Shown here in pieces: positions 56,710 to 64,000 of a stretch of 64,000 nt of DNA; position 1 is the stretch's first letter, and every line of letters starts with the position of its first letter. A program made the translations under genes and the position numbers. Below the pieces are notes generated by a model that searched no databases, was not told the origin of the DNA, and worked only from the letters and a program-made list of their open reading frames with translations. Source of the stretch: Candidatus Woesearchaeota archaeon (GTDB taxonomy: Archaea > Nanobdellota > Nanobdellia > Woesearchaeales > UBA583); the NCBI GenBank assembly GCA_023898345.1, contig CP060218.1:248001-312000 (forward strand), read 5' to 3'.

Positions 56710-58074
56710 ATGGATTTGTCGAGCTTTGGCGTGGAAGTGAAGAAAAAGCACCAAGAAGTACAAGATGAGAATTTGAATATTGATACAGAAGAATTGCGAA
56801 AAACATTTGCAGAAGAAAAAACAGAACATTATCTTCCTTGGTTTCTCAAATATGCAATTTCTTCTTTTGGGGATCTTGATATGACGCCGGAGTTAAAGAA
56901 GGTTGTAGATTTCATTGAGAATTTTAAACCTGGTAAGGCTCTTCTTTTGGTTGGTATGCCCGGATGTGGGAAAACAACAACTGTGACGACACTTGCTGCT
57001 CACTATGACAGAGAACTTTTTGAGCTTAATGCTTCTGATGCTAGAGGTAAATCTGTTTTGAATGAACAACTTGGGCAGGGAATAAAGCAACATTCTCTTT
57101 TTGCAAAAAAAAAACTTATTCTTGTTGATGAAGTTGATGGAATAAGCGGGACATATGACAGGGGCGGAATGGCAGAACTTGTTTCTCTTATTAAAACTTC
57201 AAAGGTTCCCATTATTGCAACGGCAAATGACAAAGAATCAGAAAAGATTAAGGCTCTCAAGAAGGTTGCAACGGTTTTGGACTTTGAGCAGCATTCTCAA
57301 AGTGTTCTTGTCAATCTTGGGAAAAAGATTTTTGAGGGTGAAAACATAACGTATAAGGAAGAAGATCTTGATGCTTTTATTCGAGTACGTAGCAGTTCAG
57401 ACATTCGTGGTTTTATTAATGATTTGCAGGCAAGTACTGTTCATTCCTGTTTTGTACCTGATGAAAATTTAGAAATTCGAGATTATAAGAGGAAAATCCA
57501 GCAACTTTTGGATAGTATTTATTTTTCTTATCCTGAGGATGCGTACAAAAAAAATTTTGCAACGGACATTTCTTTGGATGAGCTTTTTTTGTATCTTGAA
57601 GAGAATAGCGCAGTAGCATACCGAAAAGAGGCGTTTGTCGCTGCGTACAATGATATTGCAAAGGCGGATGTTTTCAGGGGGCGAATTCTTAGGTGGCAGT
57701 ACTACAGATATTTGGTGTATGTTAATTTTTATCTTACGTATGCTCTTTCCAGTGAGAAAAGCGAAAAGAATCCTCCGCAACGATTTGCCTTAAAAAAAAA
57801 TAATAGGATTCTCAAGAAGTGGATTTATGCAAATAAGGTTGGAGCGCTTCGGGCAAGAACTCGTGTAGAGAAAGAAAAGGGGGCTGAGTCAACAGCTTTG
57901 GAGAAACTTGCAAAAAAAATGGGGCGGAGCGCAAACAGAACGAGAAAAGAGGACATTTTTTATCTTTCTTTTATTGCAAAGCACGACAAAGCTTTTGTAC
58001 AAAGTCTCAGCAAAACGCTTGTGTCTGGAGAAAAAGAGCAGGAAGCCTTAAGAATAAGCTTAGATTCTCTTTGA
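56710..58074 (+). CDS. rfcL: Replication factor C large subunit
   Basis: A 454-residue clamp-loader subunit that helps load PCNA. Walker A 'GMPGCGKT' near residue 82, 'FELNASDARG' (family-specific), Walker B 'LILVDEVDGI', sensor 1 'PIIATAND' and the sensor 2 region 'SSSDIRGFINDLQA' are in order, then the helical collar. The N-terminal E-K-Y-R-P box of other RFCs reads 'LPWFLKYAISSF', so the RP is missing, and there is no clear C-terminal PIP box. No small subunit gene is nearby. Followed 3 nt later by a small membrane-protein gene. Confidence 0.92.
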   Translation: MDLSSFGVEVKKKHQEVQDENLNIDTEELRKTFAEEKTEHYLPWFLKYAISSFGDLDMTPELKKVVDFIENFKPGKALLLVGMPGCGKTTTVTTLAAHYDRELFELNASDARGKSVLNEQLGQGIKQHSLFAKKKLILVDEVDGISGTYDRGGMAELVSLIKTSKVPIIATANDKESEKIKALKKVATVLDFEQHSQSVLVNLGKKIFEGENITYKEEDLDAFIRVRSSSDIRGFINDLQASTVHSCFVPDENLEIRDYKRKIQQLLDSIYFSYPEDAYKKNFATDISLDELFLYLEENSAVAYRKEAFVAAYNDIAKADVFRGRILRWQYYRYLVYVNFYLTYALSSEKSEKNPPQRFALKKNNRILKKWIYANKVGALRARTRVEKEKGAESTALEKLAKKMGRSANRTRKEDIFYLSFIAKHDKAFVQSLSKTLVSGEKEQEALRISLDSL

Positions 58075-58077
58075 GTC

Positions 58078-58428
58078 ATGACGACAACAGAGAAAACTTT
58101 GACGCTTTCAAGTTATGTTGGGGAGGAATATCCGAGACTTGAAGAAAGGGAAAATTTTCCTTTGCAAGTTCTTGGGAAATATGGTAGAAGAGCAATCTTG
58201 GGGGTAGGAGTACTCTCTCTTGCTATGGTGGCAGGAGCATTTGGGACAGTTGCAATTAACTATTATAGAGGAATGCCTCAAGAAAAATTAGAAGCGCATC
58301 TGGGAAGTTTGGGAGCAATTGTTCCCCCTTACTCTCTTGGGGCTAATTTGGGGGAATCTGTTTTCTACCCTAAAAAAGAGGATAGGGGTTCTACAATTTA
58401 TCCGTTTAGGGAAGAAGGAAAGTTTTAA
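58078..58428 (+). CDS. Small single-TM protein
   Basis: A 116-residue protein with one TM helix at about 40-60 ('AILGVGVLSLAMVAGAFGTVA') between a charged N-terminus and a Pro/Gly-rich tail. It starts 3 nt after rfcL, so it is cotranscribed. No family recognised. The 3' end overlaps the opposite small gene by 4 nt. Confidence 0.72.
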   Translation: MTTTEKTLTLSSYVGEEYPRLEERENFPLQVLGKYGRRAILGVGVLSLAMVAGAFGTVAINYYRGMPQEKLEAHLGSLGAIVPPYSLGANLGESVFYPKKEDRGSTIYPFREEGKF

Positions 58429-58634
58429 GCGACTTCGCTCATAACGGAGAAACGGGTGCTGTTGTGTCCGACGTCGCTTCTTCTTTGTCGGGACATATTT
58501 TGCAGAGGAAGGAGTCCCAAACTCATTGTAAAAAGAATATTGAGCTTCTTCATTTTTTCAAGGTTGAATTCTCCTTGTTCAAAAGCTTTGAGAAAAAAAT
58601 CCTCCTTCATGTCTAATTTTGTGTTCTTTGCCAT
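58425..58634 (-). CDS. Unknown 69-residue protein
   Basis: Small soluble protein with an acidic/helical N-terminal half ('MKEDFFLKAFEQGEFN') and a basic C-terminus. Reality is supported mainly by a good TATA (CATATATAAACG, 58658-58669; minus-strand reading) 25-30 nt before its ATG. Function unknown. Confidence 0.6.
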   Translation of the reverse strand: MAKNTKLDMKEDFFLKAFEQGEFNLEKMKKLNILFTMSLGLLPLQNMSRQRRSDVGHNSTRFSVMSEVA

Positions 58635-58657
58635 CTTAATTCTTGCTCCAACTTTCT

Positions 58658-58669
58658 CATATATAAACG
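58658..58669 (-). promoter_or_regulatory. TATA box of the 69-residue gene
   Basis: Minus-strand CGTTTATATATG centred about 29 nt before ATG 58634. Confidence 0.6.
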
Positions 58670-58816
58670 TCTCTTTGAAGCGGAGAGGGGCAGCTCACTT
58701 TCACAAGTTCTTCACTCCTTCACAACAAGAACAAGAGGGGACGGGTGGACTCTTTTTCATCAAGGACTTTTTGGTGGTGACAAATAATTTTAAACTCTTT
58801 TTTTTGTATTCTAAAA

Positions 58817-60517
58817 ATGAAGAAAAAAGCTTTGGGGACTGTTGTTTCCCTTGTTTTGCTACTGCTCTTTCTTTTTGTTATCGCTTTCTCATTCAAAAAT
58901 TCTTTTTTGAGTTTTCAGACTTCTCTTGGGGCTAAAAACTTTGAGAAAAAATTTGAAACTAACTTTGAAATTGTTGGTTTGGAGGGAAATTCTTTGTATG
59001 TCAATAATATGTATTTGGCAAATATTTCATTGGGAGATATTGAGATTGATGGTGAACCTTGTCTTATTACGGATACAAATTTATCTCTTGGAATTAATGA
59101 GGTTGAAGTTTTTGAATGTACGAAGGGAAAGGTTGTTAATTCTGTTGTTAGTGTTTTAGTGAGGTCTTCTCAAGGGATTATCTCAAAAGAATTGTATCAA
59201 AATAATGTTCCTTGTGATAATTATACTGTTGAAGACTTTTATGGTGGGGATGGGACTTTGGGAAATCCTTGGCAAGTTTGTAATTGTTATCAGTTGCAGA
59301 ATCTGCAAAATTATTTGGGGGGAAATTTTACTTTTGTTAATACTATTGATTGTTCTCAAACTGCTTCTTGGAATTGGAATGGGACTCAATATGAGGGTTT
59401 TATCCCTGTTGGGACAGAATCTTCTCAGTTTATGGGAACTATAGACGGAGCTGACAATACTGTACGCGGTCTTTACATAAATCGAAGTGAGGATTTGTCG
59501 GGAATTATTGGTGTTGCAAATAAAAGTAGCATAAAAAACATTCGGCTTTTCTCTTCGACAATTGAGGGGGGAGATTCTACGGGTTCTCTGGTTGGAAGAA
59601 GTTATGGGAGTGTTTTCGCAAATATTAGTGCAACTCAAGTGTTTTCTTATGGGAATGCTTCAGTTGGAGGTATTATTGGTGAGGTTTATACAAGTAATTT
59701 AAGTAATCTGAGTGTGAGTGATGGTTTTGTAAGTGGAATTTCTAGCTGTGGGGGGATTTTAGGAGCTTATATTGGTATGGTGGTGGCTCCTGAGGGAGTG
59801 TTTTATTTTGAAAATAGTTCTTCTGATGCGTATGTTGAATGTTCTGATGGTCCTGGAGGGGGCTTACTTGGATCTGGTCTTTATTATGTTACCATTAATG
59901 GAAGTTTTGCGGTAGGGGATGTTTATAGTACGACTGGATCTGGTTTTGGTGGATTGGCAGGTTTGTTTGCTTATAATTCAATTCTTGATAATAGTTATGC
60001 CACTGGTTCTGTTGTTGGTAATAATATGACGGGTGGGTTAGTAGGTTTGTCGTTTTTTGGCAGTATAGAGAATAGTTATGCCACTGGTTCTGTTGTTGGT
60101 AGTAATATGACGGGTGGTTTGATTGGGTCTTTTTATGGTGGATTTCCCGGAAATCATCTTGAATATAGTTATGCTAGTGGTAATGTAAGTGGAGAAATTG
60201 CCGTTGGTGGGCTTGTAGGTTATGCTGAGGCTATTCCCATAAATTATAGTTTTAGTACGGGGGCAGTTACGGGCACAGGTGATGTGGGTGGTGTTATAGG
60301 GAATTTTTATTCATCGGGGATAGACAACAGTTACTGGAATAATGATAGTTCTAATCCTTCGGTTGGCATAGGGATTAGTTTTGCACCTCTTAGCACTAAT
60401 GTTTTTGCTGTTGATGATGACTTGAGTTATTTTTATGATTCTGGTAATGCGCCTCTTTCTAGTTGGGATGGTTTAATCTGGAATATTTCTGGTATTGCGC
60501 TTCCTCTTTTCAACTAG
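58817..60517 (+). CDS. GLUG-repeat surface protein with pilin-like anchor
   Basis: A 566-residue relative of the giant protein at 50416-55461. N-terminus MKKKALGTVVSLVLLL: basic leader, possible prepilin cleavage after Ala5, hydrophobic helix. After about 115 residues of beta-rich stalk there is one Cys module ('GNPWQVCNCYQLQNLQNYLGG', about 144-170), then GLUG-type repeats to the end ('ENSYATGSVVGSNMTGGL'), two of them nearly identical. It lacks the LVIVD-like block and ends 'ISGIALPLFN'. The last gene before the ribosomal operon, convergent with it. Confidence 0.88.
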   Translation: MKKKALGTVVSLVLLLLFLFVIAFSFKNSFLSFQTSLGAKNFEKKFETNFEIVGLEGNSLYVNNMYLANISLGDIEIDGEPCLITDTNLSLGINEVEVFECTKGKVVNSVVSVLVRSSQGIISKELYQNNVPCDNYTVEDFYGGDGTLGNPWQVCNCYQLQNLQNYLGGNFTFVNTIDCSQTASWNWNGTQYEGFIPVGTESSQFMGTIDGADNTVRGLYINRSEDLSGIIGVANKSSIKNIRLFSSTIEGGDSTGSLVGRSYGSVFANISATQVFSYGNASVGGIIGEVYTSNLSNLSVSDGFVSGISSCGGILGAYIGMVVAPEGVFYFENSSSDAYVECSDGPGGGLLGSGLYYVTINGSFAVGDVYSTTGSGFGGLAGLFAYNSILDNSYATGSVVGNNMTGGLVGLSFFGSIENSYATGSVVGSNMTGGLIGSFYGGFPGNHLEYSYASGNVSGEIAVGGLVGYAEAIPINYSFSTGAVTGTGDVGGVIGNFYSSGIDNSYWNNDSSNPSVGIGISFAPLSTNVFAVDDDLSYFYDSGNAPLSSWDGLIWNISGIALPLFN

Positions 60518-60591
60518 TTTTTTTATGGAGTTTCAAAAAAGAAAACTCTTCTTGAAAGATTTTGAGAATAAGAAAAAAATAATGAAAATGC

Positions 60592-61065
60592 TTAGAGCAT
60601 TTTTCGAAGCAAGGTTGCCATTGCTTCTTTTCTGTCGCCAAGAACACCGCCTTTTGCGTAAGGCATCTTGATTCCTTTTCTTTCAAAACCGCCAATTGGT
60701 GGGTGCAGTCTGAAAAATGGTTTTACTTTGAACTTGCTCTCAAATTCATTGAGCTTAATCTTTCCTTCAAAGAACTCCTTTGCAAGTTTTGCTGTATCAA
60801 CTTTGGCGTCTTTTGCTTTTTGTCCACCTACAACTTCTCCACGAGCATCCAAAATTTCTTTGAAGCTAGCTTCGTCAATAGTTCCGTATGTTGCGTAATC
60901 TTTAAGACGCTGAACCATTCCTCTGCTCACAGCATTGTCGTCAATGACAACACAAACGTGTTTTTGCTTGATACGAAGCAAATCTAGGGTCTTACGAACA
61001 TCTGGATGCATACCAATCATACCACGCACCAGAACAATAGCGATTTTAGAAGTTGTGCTGCTCAT
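60592..61065 (-). CDS. rpl30: Ribosomal protein uL30
   Basis: A 157-residue archaeal-type uL30, long form. 'IAIVLVRGMIGMHPDVRKTL' and 'LRIKQKHVCVVID' begin it, and 'FRLHPPIGGFERKGIKMPY' is the archaeal/eukaryotic signature. It overlaps uS5 by 20 nt and is the last gene of the ribosomal operon here; uL15 and secY, which usually follow, are absent. Confidence 0.96.
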   Translation of the reverse strand: MSSTTSKIAIVLVRGMIGMHPDVRKTLDLLRIKQKHVCVVIDDNAVSRGMVQRLKDYATYGTIDEASFKEILDARGEVVGGQKAKDAKVDTAKLAKEFFEGKIKLNEFESKFKVKPFFRLHPPIGGFERKGIKMPYAKGGVLGDRKEAMATLLRKML

Positions 61066-61861
61066 CTTTTGTTCCCTCCTTAATAGTTGCTGCTCCTTCA
61101 GCTAGTGGGTTCAAACGAACCTTTTGTAACTGCTTAAGAGCATTGAATGCTGCTTGCATAAGATTGTACTTGTTCTTTGTATTTCCAAAAGTCTTTGACC
61201 ATACATCTTTAATTCCTGCAAGTTCAAGCATTTTCTTTACTTCTTTTTCAACAACAAGTCCTGTACCAACTGGCGCTGGGATAAGTCGTATGACAGAAGA
61301 ACCACACTTTCCTTCAACAGTGAAAGGGATGGATGTGTGTCCAGCACCATAAGAACCCCAAGATCCGTTTCCTCTTCGGATAAGGATCAAGTTTTGTTTA
61401 GCGTTTCTTACAGCTTTTTCTCTTGATGGGACAGTTTCACGAGCTTTTCCAATTCCAAGGCCGACGACACCTTCACGGTTTCCAGAAACAACAATCATAG
61501 CAAAACTCATCTTGTTTCCTTCTCGGGATTTCTTTTGGGTTGGCTTTGAGGTCTTTCTTTTTCCTCCTCCGAATTTTCCTTTTGCCTGTCCTACATTAAT
61601 GAATTCAGTTTCAATTTGGGGAACAAGATATTCTGTAATCTCGGCTTCCATAACTTTCTGGCCAGTTTTAAGAACATCATCAATTGTACTGTGACGTCCA
61701 GCAAGAACCTCTTTTCCTAGCTGAGTTTTAGGAACCCAGACTTTCTCCTCGACAACTTCTTCTCGTCTTGGCCTTCGGTTATTACGATCGTCTCTTCCTC
61801 TTCCTCTGCCTCCTCTTTGCTGTCTGTTATTATTCTGTCGTGCTTTGAAATCTCCTGCCAT
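61046..61861 (-). CDS. rps5: Ribosomal protein uS5
   Basis: A 271-residue small-subunit protein. The N-terminal 35 residues are an Arg/Asn/Gly-rich tail ('RGGRGRGRDDRNNRRPRR'), longer than usual and RGG-like. The core contains 'VVSGNREGVVGLGIGKA', 'GSYGAGHTSIPFTVEGKCGS' and 'VRLIPAPVGTGLV' type segments. It starts 2 nt after the uL18 stop in the context TAAAAATGG. Confidence 0.96.
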   Translation of the reverse strand: MAGDFKARQNNNRQQRGGRGRGRDDRNNRRPRREEVVEEKVWVPKTQLGKEVLAGRHSTIDDVLKTGQKVMEAEITEYLVPQIETEFINVGQAKGKFGGGKRKTSKPTQKKSREGNKMSFAMIVVSGNREGVVGLGIGKARETVPSREKAVRNAKQNLILIRRGNGSWGSYGAGHTSIPFTVEGKCGSSVIRLIPAPVGTGLVVEKEVKKMLELAGIKDVWSKTFGNTKNKYNLMQAAFNALKQLQKVRLNPLAEGAATIKEGTKDEQHNF

Positions 61862-61863
61862 TT

Positions 61864-62373
61864 TTAGAGTGCCTCCACAGCCTTGACTGTTTTCTCAATG
61901 ACGCTTTTAGCATCCTTTGCTTTAAGGTGGGTTCCACTAAGACGTTCTTCGGATGGGAAGACTACATCTTTTACGCGAATGTTAGCTCCACCGTCGACGC
62001 ATCCCTTAACTGCAGCAAAGAGACGAGACCCGTATTTGATTCCTTGCAAACCCATATCGACAACACAGTCTTCCTGACTTTTCTTTAGGAAACGCTTTGC
62101 TGCAAGCATTCCTGTGAGGTGAGCTGCAACGATGTTTCCTGTGTGCAAGGTATATCCTAATTTTTTCAAGTCTACAGAACGAGCAGAAGCTATGATGGCA
62201 TCTCCTTTCTCAGCGTACTTGACAAACTGAACCGTTACATTATTATTAGAACGACGAACAACAACACGAACCAGTTTACTCTTGAGGAGCTTAAGACGAA
62301 GTTTGTAATCGGTCTTTTGCTGGATACGGCGGTTGTAACGAAAAACTCTGTTTTTATTTCTATTTTTTGCCAT
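61864..62373 (-). CDS. rpl18: Ribosomal protein uL18
   Basis: A 169-residue 5S-rRNA-binding protein with archaeal features 'RRIQQKTDYKLRLKLLKS' and 'DMGLQGIKYGSRLFAAVKG'. It lies 7 nt after eL19 with start context GAAAAATGG and no Shine-Dalgarno. Confidence 0.96.
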   Translation of the reverse strand: MAKNRNKNRVFRYNRRIQQKTDYKLRLKLLKSKLVRVVVRRSNNNVTVQFVKYAEKGDAIIASARSVDLKKLGYTLHTGNIVAAHLTGMLAAKRFLKKSQEDCVVDMGLQGIKYGSRLFAAVKGCVDGGANIRVKDVVFPSEERLSGTHLKAKDAKSVIEKTVKAVEAL

Positions 62374-62380
62374 TTTTCTC

Positions 62381-62857
62381 TTACTCTAAAGCTCCCTCTT
62401 TTTCTTTGAGGAGATTATTTTGTTCAATGTAGAGCAAAACGTGTCTTTTGTTTCTGAAAAAGTTTCCTTTTGCTTTCATGTACATATCACGATATGTTGC
62501 TTGCTCAATTCTATTTTGTTCTCTAAGGGAAGATAAGAGTGCGCGAATGCCTCTAAGTCGGATCATCCATCTTTCCTTTGTGTCGAAACGAGCTTTTGCA
62601 GTTCCTTTTCTACTTCCGTGTCCTTGTTGTCTTCCTTTCTTTTTCTGATTTGCAATGTGGTTTGCACGAGTACGGGAGGTTCCTTTTTTTGGTTTCTTTG
62701 TAATAATTTTTTCAGCAAGGAGTTCTTTTGCGCCTTCTCTGGAAATAACTTCTTTTATGGCTTTGCTGTTTTCAGGAGTTTCTGTTTTGAGTTTTATTCT
62801 TTTTGGTGAAACTCCCAATGTTCTTGCTACAAGTTTCTTTTGTTTTGAAAGGTTCAT
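62381..62857 (-). CDS. rpl19e: Ribosomal protein eL19
   Basis: A 158-residue archaeal/eukaryotic-specific protein. 'LSKQKKLVARTLGV', 'KKGRQQGHGSRKGTAKAR' and 'RGIRALLSSLREQNRI' are diagnostic. Its ATG overlaps the eL32 stop by 4 nt (ATGA). Confidence 0.96.
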   Translation of the reverse strand: MNLSKQKKLVARTLGVSPKRIKLKTETPENSKAIKEVISREGAKELLAEKIITKKPKKGTSRTRANHIANQKKKGRQQGHGSRKGTAKARFDTKERWMIRLRGIRALLSSLREQNRIEQATYRDMYMKAKGNFFRNKRHVLLYIEQNNLLKEKEGALE

Positions 62858-63462
62858 TTCTTAGCTTCCTCCTTTTTCTTTGAATTTTGCTTTTCTTGCT
62901 TTGTTTCGTCCTTTACTTGTGACTCTTTCTTTTCAGGACTTTCTTTCTTTTTTTCAGCTTCTTTCTCAGATTTTGCAGTGTCGGCTTTCTTCTTTTCAGC
63001 TTCCTTTGCTTTTTCAGCAAGTGATTTCTTTGCTTTACTTTCTTTCTTTTTTCTTTCCTTTAAGGAAGTGATATACTCAGAGACACTTTTTACACCAGCA
63101 ACGATAAGCTTCTTCTTTGCAGCTTCTTCAAGAATCGCAATTCTTTTTTTTCGGCCGACAGTTGCACCGAGAACAAGTGCTTCTCCTTCACCAACTTTAC
63201 CTAAGTCACTAAGTGTATGGACTAATACTTCTTTGTAACCTTCCTTGTTGAAAGCTCGTACTTCTTTTGGGGAACCGTAACCAACTTCTGGTTTAGTAAG
63301 CTGTCCTCTACGTCCAAGTCTAACTTTGTTGTCCATTCCTTTTGGACGCCTCCATGTTGTTTTGGAGAGTTTAGGAAACTGCTTGGATTGTACTCGTCTA
63401 TATGTGGGCTTTCTTTTCTTGTTTTGTGCCCTAACTTCTAACATTTTTTTTTCAGTTGCCAT
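62854..63462 (-). CDS. rpl32e: Ribosomal protein eL32 with long Lys/Glu tail
   Basis: A 202-residue protein. The eL32 core is at about 15-140 ('KFPKLSKTTWRRPKG' type, 'KVRLGRRGQLTKPEVGYG', 'AIL-EEA-KK' end). The last about 65 residues are a low-complexity charged tail of Lys, Glu, Ala and Ser, like the eL24 tail in this window. ATG 63462 follows the uL6 stop by 4 nt with context GAAAAATGG; the frame upstream runs through uL6. Confidence 0.95.
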   Translation of the reverse strand: MATEKKMLEVRAQNKKRKPTYRRVQSKQFPKLSKTTWRRPKGMDNKVRLGRRGQLTKPEVGYGSPKEVRAFNKEGYKEVLVHTLSDLGKVGEGEALVLGATVGRKKRIAILEEAAKKKLIVAGVKSVSEYITSLKERKKKESKAKKSLAEKAKEAEKKKADTAKSEKEAEKKKESPEKKESQVKDETKQEKQNSKKKEEAKK

Positions 63463-63466
63463 TTTT

Positions 63467-64000
63467 CTAACTGTACACCCTGTGCGGTTTTTCGGTAATG
63501 TATATACCATCCTGAATAACTCTCCTGTCCATGTGAGTAATTCGAGTGAGCTGCTCAAGTGATGCTGCTGCCTGTCCTACTTTTTCTTTGTCGATGCCGC
63601 TTACAAGGATGTCTTTGCCGTTGACGCTGACTTTAACATCTGCTGGAAGCATTACTGTTCGGGGAACTTTCTCGCCAAGAAGGTTCTTAACAATAAATTC
63701 TTGTCCTTTAAGTTCTGCTGTAATAGGAAATTTTGCGTAAACAACAGCAAGTTTGTATTCAAAGCCTTCACTAACTCCCTTAACGAGGTTTGTTGTATGT
63801 GCTTGAAAGGTAAAGATAATTTTTTTCTCTCGCTTTCCACAGTGCTCAGAGAAAATGATGACTTCATTTCCTTCAACTTTAAGTGAGACATAAGGATACT
63901 TGAGTCTTTTGCTCACTTCGCCTTTAGGGCCTTTTACGGTAAGAATTTTCCCGTCGTACGCAGCACTGACGCCAGAACTTAGGGGAACTTTTACTTCAAG
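63467..64000 (-). CDS. rpl6: Ribosomal protein uL6 (N-terminus beyond window)
   Basis: The frame is open to the window edge; at least 177 residues are visible. 'ILTVKGPKGEVSKRL' matches the N-terminal domain, and 'HTTNLVKGVSEGFEYKL' and 'QLTRITHMDRRVIQDGIYI' match the C-terminal domain. First visible gene of the spc-type operon. Confidence 0.96.
   Translation of the reverse strand, partial: LEVKVPLSSGVSAAYDGKILTVKGPKGEVSKRLKYPYVSLKVEGNEVIIFSEHCGKREKKIIFTFQAHTTNLVKGVSEGFEYKLAVVYAKFPITAELKGQEFIVKNLLGEKVPRTVMLPADVKVSVNGKDILVSGIDKEKVGQAAASLEQLTRITHMDRRVIQDGIYITEKPHRVYS

Overview
The window looks like the chromosome of an AT-rich, small-genome archaeon, probably of the DPANN radiation (Woesearchaeota/Pacearchaeota-like). 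That placement is an inference from gene content and cannot be proved from 64 kb. Archaeal markers are aIF5B, the large RFC subunit, a Cdc48/VAT-type AAA ATPase, the trio eL8-eS28-eL24, and the order uL6-eL32-eL19-uL18-uS5-uL30 with archaeal/eukaryotic-type ribosomal proteins. There is also a tRNA with a bulge-helix-bulge intron after position 37, TATA boxes 25-31 nt upstream of many start codons (mostly leaderless mRNAs), and an 'AAAATGG' start context inside operons where no Shine-Dalgarno is visible.

Layout. 1-5.0 kb: SNF2 ATPase, two small paralogous unknown genes, Ca2+/Na+ antiporter. 5.0-5.3 kb: tRNA-Gly(GCC) and an intron-containing tRNA-Ile(UAU). 5.4-7.1 kb: operon of three coiled-coil proteins. 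7.1-7.7 kb: a decayed IS200-type element. 7.7-9.1 kb: membrane proteins (tiny 2-TM protein, DedA, PAP2 phosphatase). 9.3-12.7 kb: aIF5B, two unknowns, tRNA-Gly(UCC). 12.8-15.8 kb: SppA-like protease and two tandem phosphoribosyltransferase-like genes, the second broken by an in-frame TAG. 15.8-20.5 kb: an FlaJ/TadC-type pilus platform protein, a lipoprotein, a tiny pilin-like protein and a second coiled-coil protein. 20.6-23.5 kb: UvrD-like helicase fused to an AddB-type Fe-S nuclease. 23.7-26.1 kb: two overlapping pilin-like genes. 26.1-30.0 kb: HAD hydrolase and IleRS. 30.1-34.4 kb: operon of four secreted or pilin-like proteins ending in a LamG-repeat protein. 34.4-37.5 kb: a free-standing voltage-sensor-like protein and a TIM-barrel protein with a very long coiled-coil insertion. 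37.5-41 kb: glutamate dehydrogenase, a degenerate 6-phosphogluconolactonase homologue, two small membrane proteins. 41-45.4 kb: ribosomal trio, DPM1-GtrA glycosyltransferase, GT39-like transferase, VTT protein. 45.5-50.2 kb: RQC-UvrD-HRDC helicase, DUF4870-like protein, Cdc48. 50.4-60.5 kb: two GLUG-repeat surface proteins flanking a base-excision glycosylase, a quinone-reductase-like flavoprotein, RFC-L and two small genes. 60.6-64 kb: distal end of the ribosomal spc-type operon.

How the genes may work together. The main accessory theme is the cell surface. At least eight proteins begin with a short basic leader ending in K-(K/x)-A/G or K-S followed directly by a hydrophobic helix. This resembles archaeal class III (type IV prepilin) signals; several carry the Q-x-S/Y variants typical of archaeal pilins. 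Several have large extracellular parts (LamG, GLUG, LVIVD-like repeats, Cys-rich). The FlaJ/TadC platform protein is the only assembly component seen; the ATPase and the prepilin peptidase must lie elsewhere. DPM1-GtrA and the GT39-like enzyme fit a role in glycosylating these Asn/Ser-rich surface proteins. The second theme is DNA maintenance with unusual domain fusions (RQC-UvrD-HRDC; UvrD-AddB nuclease; SNF2; Tag; RFC-L). No CRISPR array, prophage or rRNA was seen.
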